Positions 18,283-28,136 of a stretch of DNA of 64,000 nt are shown here, piece after piece. The stretch spans positions 1,304,392 to 1,368,391 of the forward strand of contig NZ_HG326652.1 in the NCBI RefSeq assembly GCF_000308295.2. The letters run 5' to 3'. This stretch comes from Afipia birgiae 34632 (GTDB taxonomy: Bacteria > Pseudomonadota > Alphaproteobacteria > Rhizobiales > Xanthobacteraceae). Under the pieces are notes generated by a model. The model had not been told where the DNA came from, searched no databases, and was given only the letters and a program-made list of their open reading frames with translations. Position 1 is the stretch's first letter; every line of letters starts with the position of its first letter. The position numbers and the translations under genes are program-made.

Positions 18283-19251
18283 TCAGGAGCGTGACGCCAG
18301 CACGACGCCGGCTATGGTGAACCCAAGCGCTGCGATCTGTGCGACGCCGAGCGGTTCGCCGAGTGCTGCGGCGGATGCCAACACACCAATGACCGGCACC
18401 AGCAGTGTCCCGATGGCAGCGACCGAAGCCGGGAGCCGCTGAAGCGCGGCAAACCAGCAAGCGTACGCGATGCAAAACTGAACCACGATCGAATAGCCGA
18501 ACAATGTCCAGCCCAGCGGCGACAGCGTCATGAAGTGCGGCTGCTCGATCAAGAGCCCAACCACGGCGACCGGCAGGCAGCCGATCAGGATCTGCCAGAC
18601 TGCCGACGTCAGTGGTGGCAATCCCAACGGCCAGCGCTTGCCGAACACCGTGCCGAGTGCGAACAGGAATGCGCCGGCCAGTGCCAGCGCAATGCCCGGC
18701 AGCTTGACGTAGCTCGCCGCGATACCGCTGCCGCCCATCAGCGCGATGAGGCCGGCGATGGCCATCGCCATAGCAACCACCCGTAACAGCGAAATTCGCT
18801 CACCGAGAATCGGCCACGCCAGCACCGAGGCCCAGACTGGCATTGTATAGGCCATGACAGCGGCCTCGCTTGCCGGCAGATACACCAGTGCCAGCCCCAT
18901 CAGCGCCATCCAGGCCGTGACGTTGAGGAGCGACAGCAGCACGAGCCGCGGCCATGTCTCGCGCGGCACTTTCAGCGATTGCCGGAACGCCAGCGCCAGC
19001 AGCGCAAGCAATCCCGCACCGACGATGCCAGACAGGCCGCGGACCGACAGCGGCGGCAATTCCATCAACAGATGTTTGGTGACGGGCCAGTTCAGTCCCC
19101 AGCCGATCGACGTTGCCAGCAGCAACAGATAGCCGATCGATCGCGTTCGCCGCTGCGCGACGGCTCGCTCTTCCGGCGACATGTCGGTCAGCGCTTCGGG
19201 CGGCGTGCGGCTGTCCACAGGTTTGGTCCTTCGACTCGAATTCCACGCCAT
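18283..19251 (-). CDS. DMT-superfamily (EamA) transporter
   Basis: Inner-membrane exporter of the drug/metabolite transporter superfamily with two EamA repeats, about ten membrane helices. Seen: YLLLLATSIGWGLNWPVTKH at the first helix, the AVMAYTMPVWASVLAWPILGE segment typical of EamA, and the matching second-repeat LVPVIGVLASAAALGEP. The start at 19251 (MAWNSSRR) is a compromise; MSPEERAV further in is also possible. The substrate is unknown; amino acids or small metabolites are common in the family. Confidence 0.85.
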   Translation of the reverse strand: MAWNSSRRTKPVDSRTPPEALTDMSPEERAVAQRRTRSIGYLLLLATSIGWGLNWPVTKHLLMELPPLSVRGLSGIVGAGLLALLALAFRQSLKVPRETWPRLVLLSLLNVTAWMALMGLALVYLPASEAAVMAYTMPVWASVLAWPILGERISLLRVVAMAMAIAGLIALMGGSGIAASYVKLPGIALALAGAFLFALGTVFGKRWPLGLPPLTSAVWQILIGCLPVAVVGLLIEQPHFMTLSPLGWTLFGYSIVVQFCIAYACWFAALQRLPASVAAIGTLLVPVIGVLASAAALGEPLGVAQIAALGFTIAGVVLASRS

Positions 19252-19899
19252 GTGGATGACGGGGAGAAAGACCACGCGCGCTTCACGCGATCCACCCGGA
19301 ATCAGCAAAATACGCGCATATCAAAGACGCGATTTTGGAGGCCCGCGACAAACCTTGGAGGAACTCACAAGGAGGTGAGATTTCGGCTTCCGAATCCACA
19401 AGGACTCACCGATACTTCCCGCAATGCGAACCATCCCGGCGATGCGCCATCCCGCTGGAAATCCGCATTTTCCACCATATTTAGTATTTGATTCAGTTTT
19501 CGACACTAATCCTTGACGTGTCGGATGGAGTCGGCCTAGCTTTGGGACTGTTCGGCGCGGGGGTTTTCAGTCCCGTCGGGCACCTCCCGCAAAGGGCCAA
19601 GAAGGCAGCTCCGTCAGACCGGTCGAGGTCACGGGACGTGGATTTGTCTGCGCTGTTTTTGGGCCGGAATCGAAAAGGCGAAACCGCGGCAAACTGCGGC
19701 GCAAAAGGCGAGTTTGGGGCGTTCGGGCAAGGCCGGTTTGGGGACCGGATCGTGCCCGCCAGAGTTAACAGGCCGCGGCTTCGGACCCGAACACGGGACG
19801 ATGTGAACGGCAAAGAACTGCGAACGAACCGGTTCGCAAATTGAAATCTCCGGCTTACCGTCAAGGGACGGGAGCGCCGGCAAAGGACGGGGCACTACA
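19252..19899. other. Intergenic region upstream of nrdJ
   Basis: No convincing gene is seen in these 650 bases between the divergent DMT transporter gene and nrdJ. There are two palindromic elements: GGGACTG (19544-19550) with CAGTCCC (19568-19574), and TGCGAAC (19819-19825) with GTTCGCA (19832-19838). I looked for a cobalamin riboswitch (B12-box) because the downstream enzyme needs B12, and did not find a convincing one. The nrdJ promoter presumably lies here. Confidence 0.5.
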
Positions 19900-22800
19900 A
19901 TGCGCATCGAACGCCGCTACACCAAAGCCGACCAGTCACCCTACGCCGCCATCGACTTCCGGCTGACGACGAGCGAGATCCGCAACCCCGACGGCTCGGT
20001 GGTGTTCCGCCTTGAGAATGTCGAGGTGCCGGAGTTCTGGTCGCAGGTCGCCTCCGACGTTCTCGCGCAGAAGTATTTCCGGAAAGCCGGCGTCGCCTCG
20101 CGCCTGAAGAAGGTCGAGGAAGAGACTGTCCCGTCGTGGCTGTGGCGTTCGGTGCCGGACCCCGAGGCCCTTGCCGCCCTCCCCGAATCCGAGCGCATCG
20201 GCGGCGAGCATTCCGCCAAGCAGGTGTTCGATCGTCTCGCCGGCTGCTGGACCTACTGGGGCTGGAAGGGCTCGTACTTCACCTCGGAAGAAGACGCGCG
20301 CGCATTCTATGACGAACTGCGCTTCATGCTCGCCAAGCAGATGGTCGCGCCGAACTCGCCGCAGTGGTTCAACACCGGACTGCACTGGGCCTACGGCGTC
20401 GATGGTCCAGGCCAGGGCCACTACTATGTGGACTGGAAGACCGGCAAGCTGACCAAATCGAAATCCTCCTACGAGCATCCGCAGCCGCACGCCTGCTTCA
20501 TCCAGGGCGTCGATGACGATCTCGTCAACGAAGGCGGCATCATGGACCTGTGGGTTCGCGAGGCGCGCCTGTTCAAGTACGGCTCCGGCACCGGCTCCAA
20601 CTTCTCGCGCCTGCGCGGCGAAGGCGAAAAGCTCTCCGGCGGCGGCCGCTCATCCGGCCTGATGTCGTTCCTCAAGATCGGCGACCGCGCGGCGGGCGCG
20701 ATCAAGAGCGGCGGCACCACGCGCCGCGCGGCCAAGATGGTCGTGGTCGATGCCGACCATCCGGATATCGAAACCTATATCGACTGGAAGGTGAAGGAAG
20801 AGCAGAAGGTCGCCGCGCTGGTCACCGGCTCCAAGATCAACCAGAAGCATCTCAAGGCCATCATGAAGGCCTGCGTGAACTGCGAAGGTTCAGGCGACGA
20901 CTGCTTCGACCCCGAGAAGAACCCGGCGCTCCGCCGAGAGATCAAGTTCGCGCGCCGCGCCATGGTGCAGGACAATCTCATCAAGCGCGTGATGCAGTTC
21001 GCCAAGCAGGGCTACACCGACATCTCGTTCGACACCTATGACACCGACTGGGATTCGGAGGCCTATCTCACCGTCGCCGGCCAGAACTCGAACAACTCGG
21101 TCTCGCTGAAGGACGACTTCCTGCGTGCGGTGGAAACCGACGGCGACTGGAATCTGATCGGCCGCACCAACAAGAAGGTGACGAAGACGCTGAAGGCCCG
21201 CGACCTGTGGGAAAAAATTGGTTACGCCGCCTGGGCGTCGGCCGATCCCGGCCTGCACTACAACACCACCATGAACGACTGGCACACGTGTAAAGCCAGC
21301 GGTGACATCCGCGCGTCCAATCCGTGCTCGGAATACATGTTCCTCGACGACACGGCGTGCAACCTCGCCTCCGCCAACCTGCTGACCTTCTACGACACCC
21401 AGACCCGCCGCTTCGACATCGAAGCCTATGAGCATCTGTGCCGCCTGTGGACCGTCGTGCTGGAAATTTCAGTCATGATGGCGCAGTTCCCGTCGAAGGC
21501 GATCGCCGAACTCTCCTACGAGTTCCGCACGCTGGGCCTCGGCTACGCCAACATCGGCGGCCTGCTGATGACCATGGGCCTGTCCTACGACTCGAAGGAA
21601 GGCCGCGCGCTGTGCGGCGCGCTGACCGCCGTGATGACCGGCACCAGCTACGCCACCTCCGCCGAAATGGCGAAGGAGCTTGGCCCCTTCCCCGGCTACA
21701 AGAAGAACGCGGCGCACATGCTGCGGGTGATCCGCAACCATCGCCGTGCGGCGCATGGCGAATCCCGCGGCTATGAAGCGCTCGCTGTGAATCCGGTGCC
21801 GCTCGATCACGCGAGCTGCCCGCAGGGCGACATCGTCACCCGCGCGAAGCTCGTCTGGGACGCGGCGCTCGAACTCGGCGAACAGCATGGCTACCGCAAC
21901 GCGCAGACCACCGTGGTCGCGCCGACCGGCACCATCGGCCTGGTGATGGATTGCGACACTACGGGCATCGAGCCGGACTTCGCGCTGGTGAAATTCAAGA
22001 AGCTCGCCGGCGGCGGCTACTGGAAGATCATCAACCGCGCCGTGCCGGAAGCGCTGCGCGCGCTCGGCTATCCCGAGAACGAGATCGCCGAGATCGAAGC
22101 CTACGCTGTCGGCCACGGATCGCTCTCCAACGCGCCCGGCATCAACGCAACGACGCTGCGCGCCAAGGGCTTCACCGACGAAGCGCTGAAGAAGGCCGAA
22201 GCCGCGCTGCCGACCGCCTTCGACATCAAGTTCGCCTTCAACAAGTGGACCTTCGGCGAAGATTTTCTGCGCGACACCCTGAAGCTTGAGCCCGAGGCCA
22301 TCGCGGCCCCCGGCTTCGACCTGCTCACCGCGCTCGGCTTCACCAAGCGCGAGATCGAGGCCGCCAACATCCACATCTGCGGCGCGATGACCGTGGAAGG
22401 CGCGCCCTTCCTGAAGGCCGAGCACTACGCGGTGTTCGATTGCGCCAATCCCTGCGGCAAGATCGGCAAGCGATATCTGTCGGTGGAAAGCCACATCCGC
22501 ATGATGGCGGCGTCGCAGCCCTTCATCTCGGGTGCGATTTCCAAGACCATCAACATGCCGAACGACGCCACGGTGGAGGATTGCAAATCCGCCTATCTGC
22601 TCTCGTGGAAGCTCGCGCTCAAGGCCAACGCGCTCTATCGCGACGGCTCGAAGCTCTCGCAGCCGCTGAACTCGCAGCTCATCAGCGATGATGACGACGA
22701 GGACGATGCCATCGAGGCGTTCTACGACAAGCCGATGGCGGCGCGCACCACCCAGGTCTCGGAGAAAATCGTCGAGAAGCTGGTCGAGCGCATCGTTGTG

Positions 22801-23643
22801 ATGCGTGAACGCGAGAAGATGCCGGATCGCCGTAAGGGCTACACCCAGAAGGCTGTGGTCGGCGGCCACAAGGTTTATCTGCGCACCGGCGAATACGATG
22901 ACGGCCGCCTCGGCGAGATCTTCATCGACATGCACAAGGAAGGCGCGGCGCTGCGCTCCTTCATCAACAACTTCGCCATCGCCGTCTCATTGGGTCTGCA
23001 ATACGGCGTGCCGCTGGAAGAGTATGTCGACGCCTTCACCTTCACCCGCTTCGAGCCAGCGGGCCCGGTGCAGGGCAACGACTCGATCAAGTTCGCGACC
23101 TCGATCCTCGACTACGTGTTCCGCGAACTTGCGGTGTCGTACCAGTCGCGCTTCGATCTCGCCCACGTCGATCCGAGCGAGACCGGCTTCGATGCGCTCG
23201 GCAAGGGCGTCGAGGAAGGCAAGTCGCCGGATGCGTCGCACTCCTCGAAGTACCTGTCGAAGGGCCTCACCCGCTCGCGCACCGACAAGCTTGTGGTCAT
23301 GCAGGGCGGCGCTGCCGATGCGCAGGCGTCCGGTAACGTCACCTCGATTGCGTCAGCAGGCGCGACCGCTTCTTCTCCCTCCCCCCTGGGTGGGGAGGGC
23401 GGCGCGCGCAGCGCGCCGGGTGGGGGGCAAGCGCCCTCACCGCGCTCAAGACCGCGGAGCCCGAGCGCGAACTCTCGCCGACCGAAAAGCTGGAGCAGCA
23501 GAACTGGAGCAAGGCCGGTTCGGCAGCTCAGGCCGCACCAAGCAAGGCCGAGCGCCGCGCGGAAGCAAAGGCTAGAGGCTATGAAGGCGACATGTGCACC
23601 GAGTGTTCGAACTTCACGCTGGTACGGAATGGCACGTGCATGA
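19900..23643 (+). CDS. nrdJ: Adenosylcobalamin-dependent class II ribonucleotide reductase, 3' end frameshifted
   Basis: Reduces ribonucleotides to deoxyribonucleotides with a B12-generated radical, independent of oxygen. Seen: the N-terminal domain, [16 protein letters not shown], the [15 protein letters not shown] and [13 protein letters not shown] segments, NNSVSL, the central [20 protein letters not shown] with active-site Cys, [20 protein letters not shown], and the [15 protein letters not shown] finger-loop region. All catalytic parts up to about residue 1150 are intact. Near residue 1160 a palindromic repeat interrupts the linker and the frame then reads unrelated residues to a stop at 23643. 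The true Cys-rich tail continues in another frame to 23681. The enzyme may keep partial activity, or the shift may be an assembly error in the C/G runs. Confidence 0.9.
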   Translation: MRIERRYTKADQSPYAAIDFRLTTSEIRNPDGSVVFRLENVEVPEFWSQVASDVLAQKYFRKAGVASRLKKVEEETVPSWLWRSVPDPEALAALPESERIGGEHSAKQVFDRLAGCWTYWGWKGSYFTSEEDARAFYDELRFMLAKQMVAPNSPQWFNTGLHWAYGVDGPGQGHYYVDWKTGKLTKSKSSYEHPQPHACFIQGVDDDLVNEGGIMDLWVREARLFKYGSGTGSNFSRLRGEGEKLSGGGRSSGLMSFLKIGDRAAGAIKSGGTTRRAAKMVVVDADHPDIETYIDWKVKEEQKVAALVTGSKINQKHLKAIMKACVNCEGSGDDCFDPEKNPALRREIKFARRAMVQDNLIKRVMQFAKQGYTDISFDTYDTDWDSEAYLTVAGQNSNNSVSLKDDFLRAVETDGDWNLIGRTNKKVTKTLKARDLWEKIGYAAWASADPGLHYNTTMNDWHTCKASGDIRASNPCSEYMFLDDTACNLASANLLTFYDTQTRRFDIEAYEHLCRLWTVVLEISVMMAQFPSKAIAELSYEFRTLGLGYANIGGLLMTMGLSYDSKEGRALCGALTAVMTGTSYATSAEMAKELGPFPGYKKNAAHMLRVIRNHRRAAHGESRGYEALAVNPVPLDHASCPQGDIVTRAKLVWDAALELGEQHGYRNAQTTVVAPTGTIGLVMDCDTTGIEPDFALVKFKKLAGGGYWKIINRAVPEALRALGYPENEIAEIEAYAVGHGSLSNAPGINATTLRAKGFTDEALKKAEAALPTAFDIKFAFNKWTFGEDFLRDTLKLEPEAIAAPGFDLLTALGFTKREIEAANIHICGAMTVEGAPFLKAEHYAVFDCANPCGKIGKRYLSVESHIRMMAASQPFISGAISKTINMPNDATVEDCKSAYLLSWKLALKANALYRDGSKLSQPLNSQLISDDDDEDDAIEAFYDKPMAARTTQVSEKIVEKLVERIVVMREREKMPDRRKGYTQKAVVGGHKVYLRTGEYDDGRLGEIFIDMHKEGAALRSFINNFAIAVSLGLQYGVPLEEYVDAFTFTRFEPAGPVQGNDSIKFATSILDYVFRELAVSYQSRFDLAHVDPSETGFDALGKGVEEGKSPDASHSSKYLSKGLTRSRTDKLVVMQGGAADAQASGNVTSIASAGATASSPSPLGGEGGARSAPGGGQAPSPRSRPRSPSANSRRPKSWSSRTGARPVRQLRPHQARPSAARKQRLEAMKATCAPSVRTSRWYGMARA
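23371..23430. repeat. Palindromic (REP-like) element inside nrdJ
   Basis: Two adjacent stem-loops: CCCTCCCC (23377-23384) with GGGGAGGG (23392-23399), and GGCGCGC (23401-23407) with GCGCGCC (23411-23417), followed by GGGTGGGGGG. The C-run/G-run double hairpin looks like the extragenic palindromic repeats scattered through Bradyrhizobium-type genomes. The frame after it is displaced by 2 relative to the frame before it. Confidence 0.7.
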
Positions 23644-23681
23644 AGTGCGATACGTGCGGCAGCACGACGGGGTGTTCGTGA
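23433..23681 (+). pseudogene. nrdJ: Out-of-frame C-terminal tail of NrdJ
   Basis: In the frame shifted by 2 from the main nrdJ frame, 23433-23681 reads [20 protein letters not shown] and ends with the family's Cys-rich tail [28 protein letters not shown], stop. In class II enzymes of this type the tail Cys pairs shuttle electrons to the active site or bind Zn. Its perfect preservation suggests the disruption is recent, tolerated, or a sequencing artefact. Confidence 0.8.
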
Positions 23682-23780
23682 GGCACTAGTGTAACGCACC
23701 CCAAAAGAACGACTTCCACCCCATAAGTTTGCACGATGCACCCCAATTAATGGTCGCGCAAATTACAACCTACGAGTTGC

Positions 23781-23861
23781 ATGGTTATCAAAGCCAAACT
23801 GGAAATGTCCGGCACCTGCAAGAAGTGCGACAAATGCGGAGGGACAACAGGCTGCAGTTAA
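23781..23861 (+). other. 26-residue mini-ORF resembling the NrdJ Cys-rich tail
   Basis: 100 bp after the end of nrdJ a short frame reads MVIKAKLEMSGTCKKCDKCG then GTTGCS, close to the nrdJ tail [16 protein letters not shown]. It could be a decayed duplicate of the nrdJ end or a small Zn-finger peptide. There is no clear ribosome-binding site. The rest of 23682-24125 holds no recognisable gene; a GTTGGTCC word is repeated near 23904 and 23942. Confidence 0.4.
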
Positions 23862-23989
23862 TTGTTCGGAGTGGGAATCAGCCCAATGCAGCATCGGGCA
23901 TAGTTGGTCCGCTACAAGTTTGTCCCCGTTACCGGGCAAAGTTGGTCCTCTAGTCGGTGCTGTGGGCGGCAACTGAAAGTTGAGAAAGG

Positions 23990-24020
23990 TTTCGCGGCGA
24001 GCTTCGGCTTCGCCGCGAAA
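23990..24020. repeat. Perfect 11-bp inverted repeat upstream of the defence-type operon
   Basis: TTTCGCGGCGA (23990-24000) and TCGCCGCGAAA (24010-24020) form a hairpin with a 9-nt loop, 105 bp before the first gene of the operon. It could be a terminator for read-through from nrdJ, an operator, or a boundary repeat. Confidence 0.6.
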
Positions 24021-24125
24021 TGGCTTGTCGAACATATCGTGAATGAATTTAGCGCTCGGCAGGACGCATCGAAGCGAATGACTGAGAGAACGAGCGCAGA
24101 ATTGAATATTTAGTGAGGTCCTCTG

Positions 24126-27100
24126 ATGGCATTTCGCGGCCTATTCATCGGTATCGATCGCTACCAATCGCCTGCAATCGGAGAGCTTAGCTGCGCATGC
24201 CGGGACGCAATGGCCCTGAATGCGCTGTTCACTGACACGCTGGGCGGTGCCTCAACGCTGTTGACGGATACCGATGCCACTAAACAGCGGATCGAAACGG
24301 AATTCTTGGCGCTTGCGGACTGTGACGTCGACGACACTGTCGTCATCGGTTTCTCGGGCCACGGCTCGGAAACCCACGAGCTCATCCCATACGACGCCGA
24401 CATTTTAAACCTTCCGGCGTCTGCAGTGCCGCTGGACCTCCTCCAAGACTGGTTTTCTAGAATACCGGCCCGTCGCCTAGTCTTCTTTCTCGATTGCTGC
24501 TTCTCGGGCGGGCTCGGGTCCAAGGTACTGCAGATCGACATCAAGCCGCGCGACCTGAGATCCGCCGAGGCAAAGCTGGCGCAGATCGCAGGCGACGGGC
24601 GCCTTATTTTTACAGCCTCGCGAGCCGACGAGCCGGCTTACGAAAACGCTCACCAAGGGCACGGCTACCTGACGTTCTATCTGATCGAAGCGCTGCGTGG
24701 AGCGAGCGAAGTCGTACAGGGCGGACGCATCCCACTCTATAGATTGCTCGACCACGTCTCCGCCCGTGTCGCGGCGGCGGCAGCGCAATTCGGCCTGCAG
24801 CAGCATCCGACTATGAAGGGGAAGATCGAAGGCGACGTGCATTGGCCCATCTTCGTCGAAGGACCTCGTTTTGCCGCCATATTCCCCAATCGCAGCCAGG
24901 TCGCGGTTACTGCCGATCTCGCGAGTCTGCAGGACGCGGGATTCCCCCAGGGGCTGATTGACGCATGGTCGAATGCTATCCCGTCGTTAAACTCACTCCA
25001 AATCGCGGCTGTGAACGACTACGGCGTCCTGAACGGAGATCATCTGGTGGTGTCTGCGCCGACGTCGAGCGGCAAGACCATGGTCGGAGAACTAGCGGCG
25101 CTGCGCAACGTGCTTGATCGGCGGCGGGCTATCTTCCTCCTGCCACTGAAGGCACTGGTGGCAGACAAGCGGCGCCACTTCAGTTCGGTATACGGCCCCT
25201 TCGGAATCCGCACCGTAGAAGCCACCGGCGAGACCGACGACATCTCACCGCTGCTGCGCGGCAAGTACGACATCGCGCTTCTAACCTACGAGAAGTTCGC
25301 GGCCATCGCCCTCACCTTTCCGCACGTGCTCGCCGGCGCTGGCGTGATCGTCGTCGATGAGGCCCAGATGATTGCGGACAAAAGCCGCGGCGCCAACCTG
25401 GAGTTCTTGCTGACGCTGATCCGCATGCGCCGGCGCGAGGGTATCGAACCCCAGACGATCGCACTCTCCGCTGTTATCGGAGATACTAATGGTCTCGAGC
25501 GGTGGTTCGGCGCACGGCTTCTCCGCCATACCGAGAGGCCGGTACCGTTAGACGAAGGTTTGCTGCGTGCGGACGGCACATTCCGCTTCATCGATTCAAC
25601 CACCGGCGCCGAGCGGATCGAGGGGCCTATCATCCGGCAGGAATATCGCAAAGGCTCGAGCCAGGATTGGGTCGTGCCGCTGGTGAGGCATTTGGTCGGC
25701 AAAGGTCAGCAAGTCATAGTATTCAGAGAGGTGAAGGGTGAAGCACGCGGGACGGCCGGGTACCTGTCGGAAGCACTGGCGCTCTCGCCGGCACAGGCTG
25801 CGCTCGACCAACTGCCAGCCAGCGATGCTTCGCTCGCCAACCAAGATCTCCGCAAAGCACTAGCGCACGGTGTAGCCTTCCATCACGCTGACCTCACACC
25901 GGAAGAACGCCGTGTGGTGGAAGAGGAATTTCGCCGTCCAGGTTCTGGGCTGCGCGTGATTGCCGCAACGACAACTCTCGCGATGGGCGTCAACACTCCC
26001 GCCTCATCTGTCGTCATCGTCGGATTAATGCATCCTCAGGATCAGCCGTACTCTATCGCCGAGTACAAGAACCTCGTCGGGCGCGCAGGCCGCCTCGGGT
26101 TTGCCGAGAAGGGATCGTCATATCTGCTGGCGACCGATCAGCGTGCCGAATACGGTTATTGGAACAACTACGTCACAAGAGCGCCTGAGGATCTCGTATC
26201 TAGATTCCTCGACGTCGATACTGACGCGCGATCCCTCATCGTCCGCGTAGTCACTTCCCTCAGCCGGCTAAGCCCCAAAGGGATCTCCAGCGATGCTATC
26301 GTCGATTTTTTGGAATCAAGCTTCGGCGCGTTTCAAGCAACGCGCACGCGCGACGGCTGGAAATGGAATCGCGAAGAGCTAGTCAAGGCGCTGCAGGATC
26401 TCGAGATCAACGGGCTGATCTCCAACGTCGACGGACTCTATCTCCTCACAGACCTAGGGCGGCTCGCCGGAGAGAGCGCGACGGAAGTGACGTCAATCGT
26501 CCGCCTCGTCGAGTGCCTGCGTCAGATTCCTCCTGATCGGTTGAGCGATCCCGACCTAATCGCGGCCACTCAAGTTACGTTGGAGTTGGATCAAATCCAT
26601 TTTCCGATCAACAAAAAGAGCACTCAGAAAGAACCTCAATTCTGGGCTAACGAACTCCGCCCCCAGGTAACAGACGGATATGTACTCGACGCATTCCGCC
26701 GAGAGGTCATTGACAGCCACACAGCGACGATCCGAGCGAAGAAGTCGGTCGCGTGTCTCCTCTATGTTTCGGGCCGCCCCATATCCGAAATCGAAAAGAT
26801 CGTCGGGCAATTCGGGGGCGCGTTCGGCGGCGCCTCGGGACCGATCCGCAGCGTCGCAAGCCGGACGTCCGATCTGGTACCGACCGCCGCCAGGGTTGCA
26901 GAGATACTTCATCCGGGGCTCGACCTGCGCGATCGGATCGGACGCCTGACGACCCGTCTCACTTTTGGCATACCCGCTGTCGCAGTCGACTTGGCGAGAG
27001 AAGCCGGCTCGCGGCTTCTTCGCGGCGACTATTGCGCACTAGCGAATGCGAGGCTTTGTGACGCAGTTGCAGTCGATACCGCATCGGATGCCGCGCTACT

Positions 27101-27224
27101 CTCTTGTCTCGAAAATGATCTGGAGAAGTTAGCGGCTGTGCGCGATGCAGTGAAGGCACTGAAATTAAGACAACGAGTACCACCGATCTCGACAAGTCCG
27201 ATCCTTGAACCATACGTCGCTTAA
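24126..27224 (+). CDS. Caspase-like protease fused to a Ski2-like DEAD/DEAH helicase
   Basis: First gene of a six-gene cluster. Residues 1-250 form a caspase-like (C14) domain with catalytic His79 in GFSGHGSE and Cys125 in FFLDCCFSGG. Residues about 280-700 form a superfamily 2 helicase: Walker A APTSSGKT (about 311), motif II DEAQ (about 410), motif III ALSAV, motif V AATTTLAMGVNTP and motif VI LVGRAGRLGF. This arrangement is closest to Ski2/Hel308-type helicases. The remaining 330 residues look like winged-helix and helical parts of that class. The fusion suggests nucleic-acid sensing coupled to proteolysis, as in abortive-infection systems; that role is inferred. The gene is preceded by AGTGAGGTCCTCTG. 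The next gene starts 15 bp after the stop. Confidence 0.85.
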   Translation: MAFRGLFIGIDRYQSPAIGELSCACRDAMALNALFTDTLGGASTLLTDTDATKQRIETEFLALADCDVDDTVVIGFSGHGSETHELIPYDADILNLPASAVPLDLLQDWFSRIPARRLVFFLDCCFSGGLGSKVLQIDIKPRDLRSAEAKLAQIAGDGRLIFTASRADEPAYENAHQGHGYLTFYLIEALRGASEVVQGGRIPLYRLLDHVSARVAAAAAQFGLQQHPTMKGKIEGDVHWPIFVEGPRFAAIFPNRSQVAVTADLASLQDAGFPQGLIDAWSNAIPSLNSLQIAAVNDYGVLNGDHLVVSAPTSSGKTMVGELAALRNVLDRRRAIFLLPLKALVADKRRHFSSVYGPFGIRTVEATGETDDISPLLRGKYDIALLTYEKFAAIALTFPHVLAGAGVIVVDEAQMIADKSRGANLEFLLTLIRMRRREGIEPQTIALSAVIGDTNGLERWFGARLLRHTERPVPLDEGLLRADGTFRFIDSTTGAERIEGPIIRQEYRKGSSQDWVVPLVRHLVGKGQQVIVFREVKGEARGTAGYLSEALALSPAQAALDQLPASDASLANQDLRKALAHGVAFHHADLTPEERRVVEEEFRRPGSGLRVIAATTTLAMGVNTPASSVVIVGLMHPQDQPYSIAEYKNLVGRAGRLGFAEKGSSYLLATDQRAEYGYWNNYVTRAPEDLVSRFLDVDTDARSLIVRVVTSLSRLSPKGISSDAIVDFLESSFGAFQATRTRDGWKWNREELVKALQDLEINGLISNVDGLYLLTDLGRLAGESATEVTSIVRLVECLRQIPPDRLSDPDLIAATQVTLELDQIHFPINKKSTQKEPQFWANELRPQVTDGYVLDAFRREVIDSHTATIRAKKSVACLLYVSGRPISEIEKIVGQFGGAFGGASGPIRSVASRTSDLVPTAARVAEILHPGLDLRDRIGRLTTRLTFGIPAVAVDLAREAGSRLLRGDYCALANARLCDAVAVDTASDAALLSCLENDLEKLAAVRDAVKALKLRQRVPPISTSPILEPYVA

Positions 27225-27239
27225 CTTGAGGATGATATT

Positions 27240-27722
27240 ATGCCGGTGAAAGTCTTTATATCACACAAAAACGAGGACACGGTCCAAGCCGGGGCTGTGG
27301 CAGCTCACTTACAATCCAACGGCCTCAACGTCTACTTGGACGTTATTGACAGACAACTGGATAAAAGTGGTCCTGATCTCGCCGATTACATTCGACAGCA
27401 ACTTGAGCAATGCACGCAATTGCTTGCGGTTATTAGCCCGCGCACGCAAGCTTCATGGTGGGTGCCTTGGGAGATTGGCGTTGCCACTGAGAAAGAACGT
27501 TTTCTTGCATCGTTCGTGTCAGACAATGCAACAGTCCCAGAATTCTTAGTGAAATGGCCGTATATGCGCACAAAGCAAGATCTCGACATCTACATTCGTG
27601 AGTCCAAAAAGGCACAACTCCTCGTAGAAGAGCGACTACAGAGGGGGTACCCGACGACGGCTCGCGCCACCGGGTTTCGCTCGTTCCACACGTCTATGAA
27701 GGCGTCGCTCGGACAACGGTAA
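27240..27722 (+). CDS. TIR-domain protein
   Basis: 160 residues, essentially one TIR domain. Seen: the opening MPVKVFISHKNED, the BB-loop region LDVIDRQLDKSG, and ISPRTQASWWVPWEIGVA with the putative NADase Glu78 in the W-x2-E-I-G context. Bacterial TIR domains of defence systems cleave NAD+ or make cyclic ADP-ribose signals. It is the second gene of the cluster, 15 bp after the caspase-helicase gene and 36 bp before a second TIR-like gene. There is no sensor domain of its own, so it probably answers to a partner in the operon. Codon and base composition look somewhat lower in GC than the core genome. Confidence 0.85.
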   Translation: MPVKVFISHKNEDTVQAGAVAAHLQSNGLNVYLDVIDRQLDKSGPDLADYIRQQLEQCTQLLAVISPRTQASWWVPWEIGVATEKERFLASFVSDNATVPEFLVKWPYMRTKQDLDIYIRESKKAQLLVEERLQRGYPTTARATGFRSFHTSMKASLGQR

Positions 27723-27758
27723 ACAGCACACACAATTTAGTCATCGAAGGAAAAGATT

Positions 27759-28130
27759 ATGGCAGCGAATAGAATTGTCTTCGTGGCTTTTGCGATTGAG
27801 GACGAGCGTCAACGTGATTTCCTGAAAGGGCAATCACTACATCCACGGGCACCGTATGAATTCACCGATATGTCGGTAAAGGAGGCTTATGACAGCGGAT
27901 GGAAAGAGAAGGTCAGGACACGCATCCGCCGATCTGACGGAGTGATAGTTCTAGTTAGCAAGAATTCGCTCACATCGAGCGGCCAAAAATGGGAGATCGA
28001 GTGCGCCAAAGAGGAAGGCAAGAAGATCCGCGGAATTTGGGCCTACTCGAATGATCGCACGTCGCTCGCCGGTATCTCCACGGTTGCCTGGAGCGACACC
28101 AACATCAGCAACTTTATCGATTCACTGTGA
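27759..28130 (+). CDS. TIR-like protein (DUF1863/ThsB-type)
   Basis: 123 residues that resemble the MTH538/DUF1863 branch of TIR-like domains, the type used by Thoeris ThsB. The evidence is RIVFVAFAIEDERQRDFLKG at the first strand, DMSVKEAYDSGWKEKVRTRI, and IVLVSKNSLTSSGQKWEIEC with Glu79 in the catalytic position. In Thoeris such proteins sense phage and synthesise a nucleotide messenger. No ThsA (SIR2/SLOG or other effector) is adjacent, so this is not a standard Thoeris pair. It lies 36 bp after the first TIR gene and 6 bp before the stand-alone caspase gene. The assignment is by motif only. Confidence 0.75.
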   Translation: MAANRIVFVAFAIEDERQRDFLKGQSLHPRAPYEFTDMSVKEAYDSGWKEKVRTRIRRSDGVIVLVSKNSLTSSGQKWEIECAKEEGKKIRGIWAYSNDRTSLAGISTVAWSDTNISNFIDSL

Positions 28131-28136
28131 CAACCG

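Noticed and set aside
19252-19899. Cobalamin riboswitch upstream of the B12-dependent reductase gene
   Set aside because: Expected from biology, but no convincing B12-box core was found; only simple palindromes are present.
21469-22935. 488-codon open frame on the minus strand opposite nrdJ
   Set aside because: It mirrors the codon periodicity of the GC-rich nrdJ gene and its composition is typical of an antisense shadow; no domain or ribosome-binding site is visible.
27240-28130. Canonical Thoeris system
   Set aside because: A ThsB-like TIR is present, but there is no adjacent ThsA effector; the neighbours are caspase, RyR-like and phosphoesterase genes.
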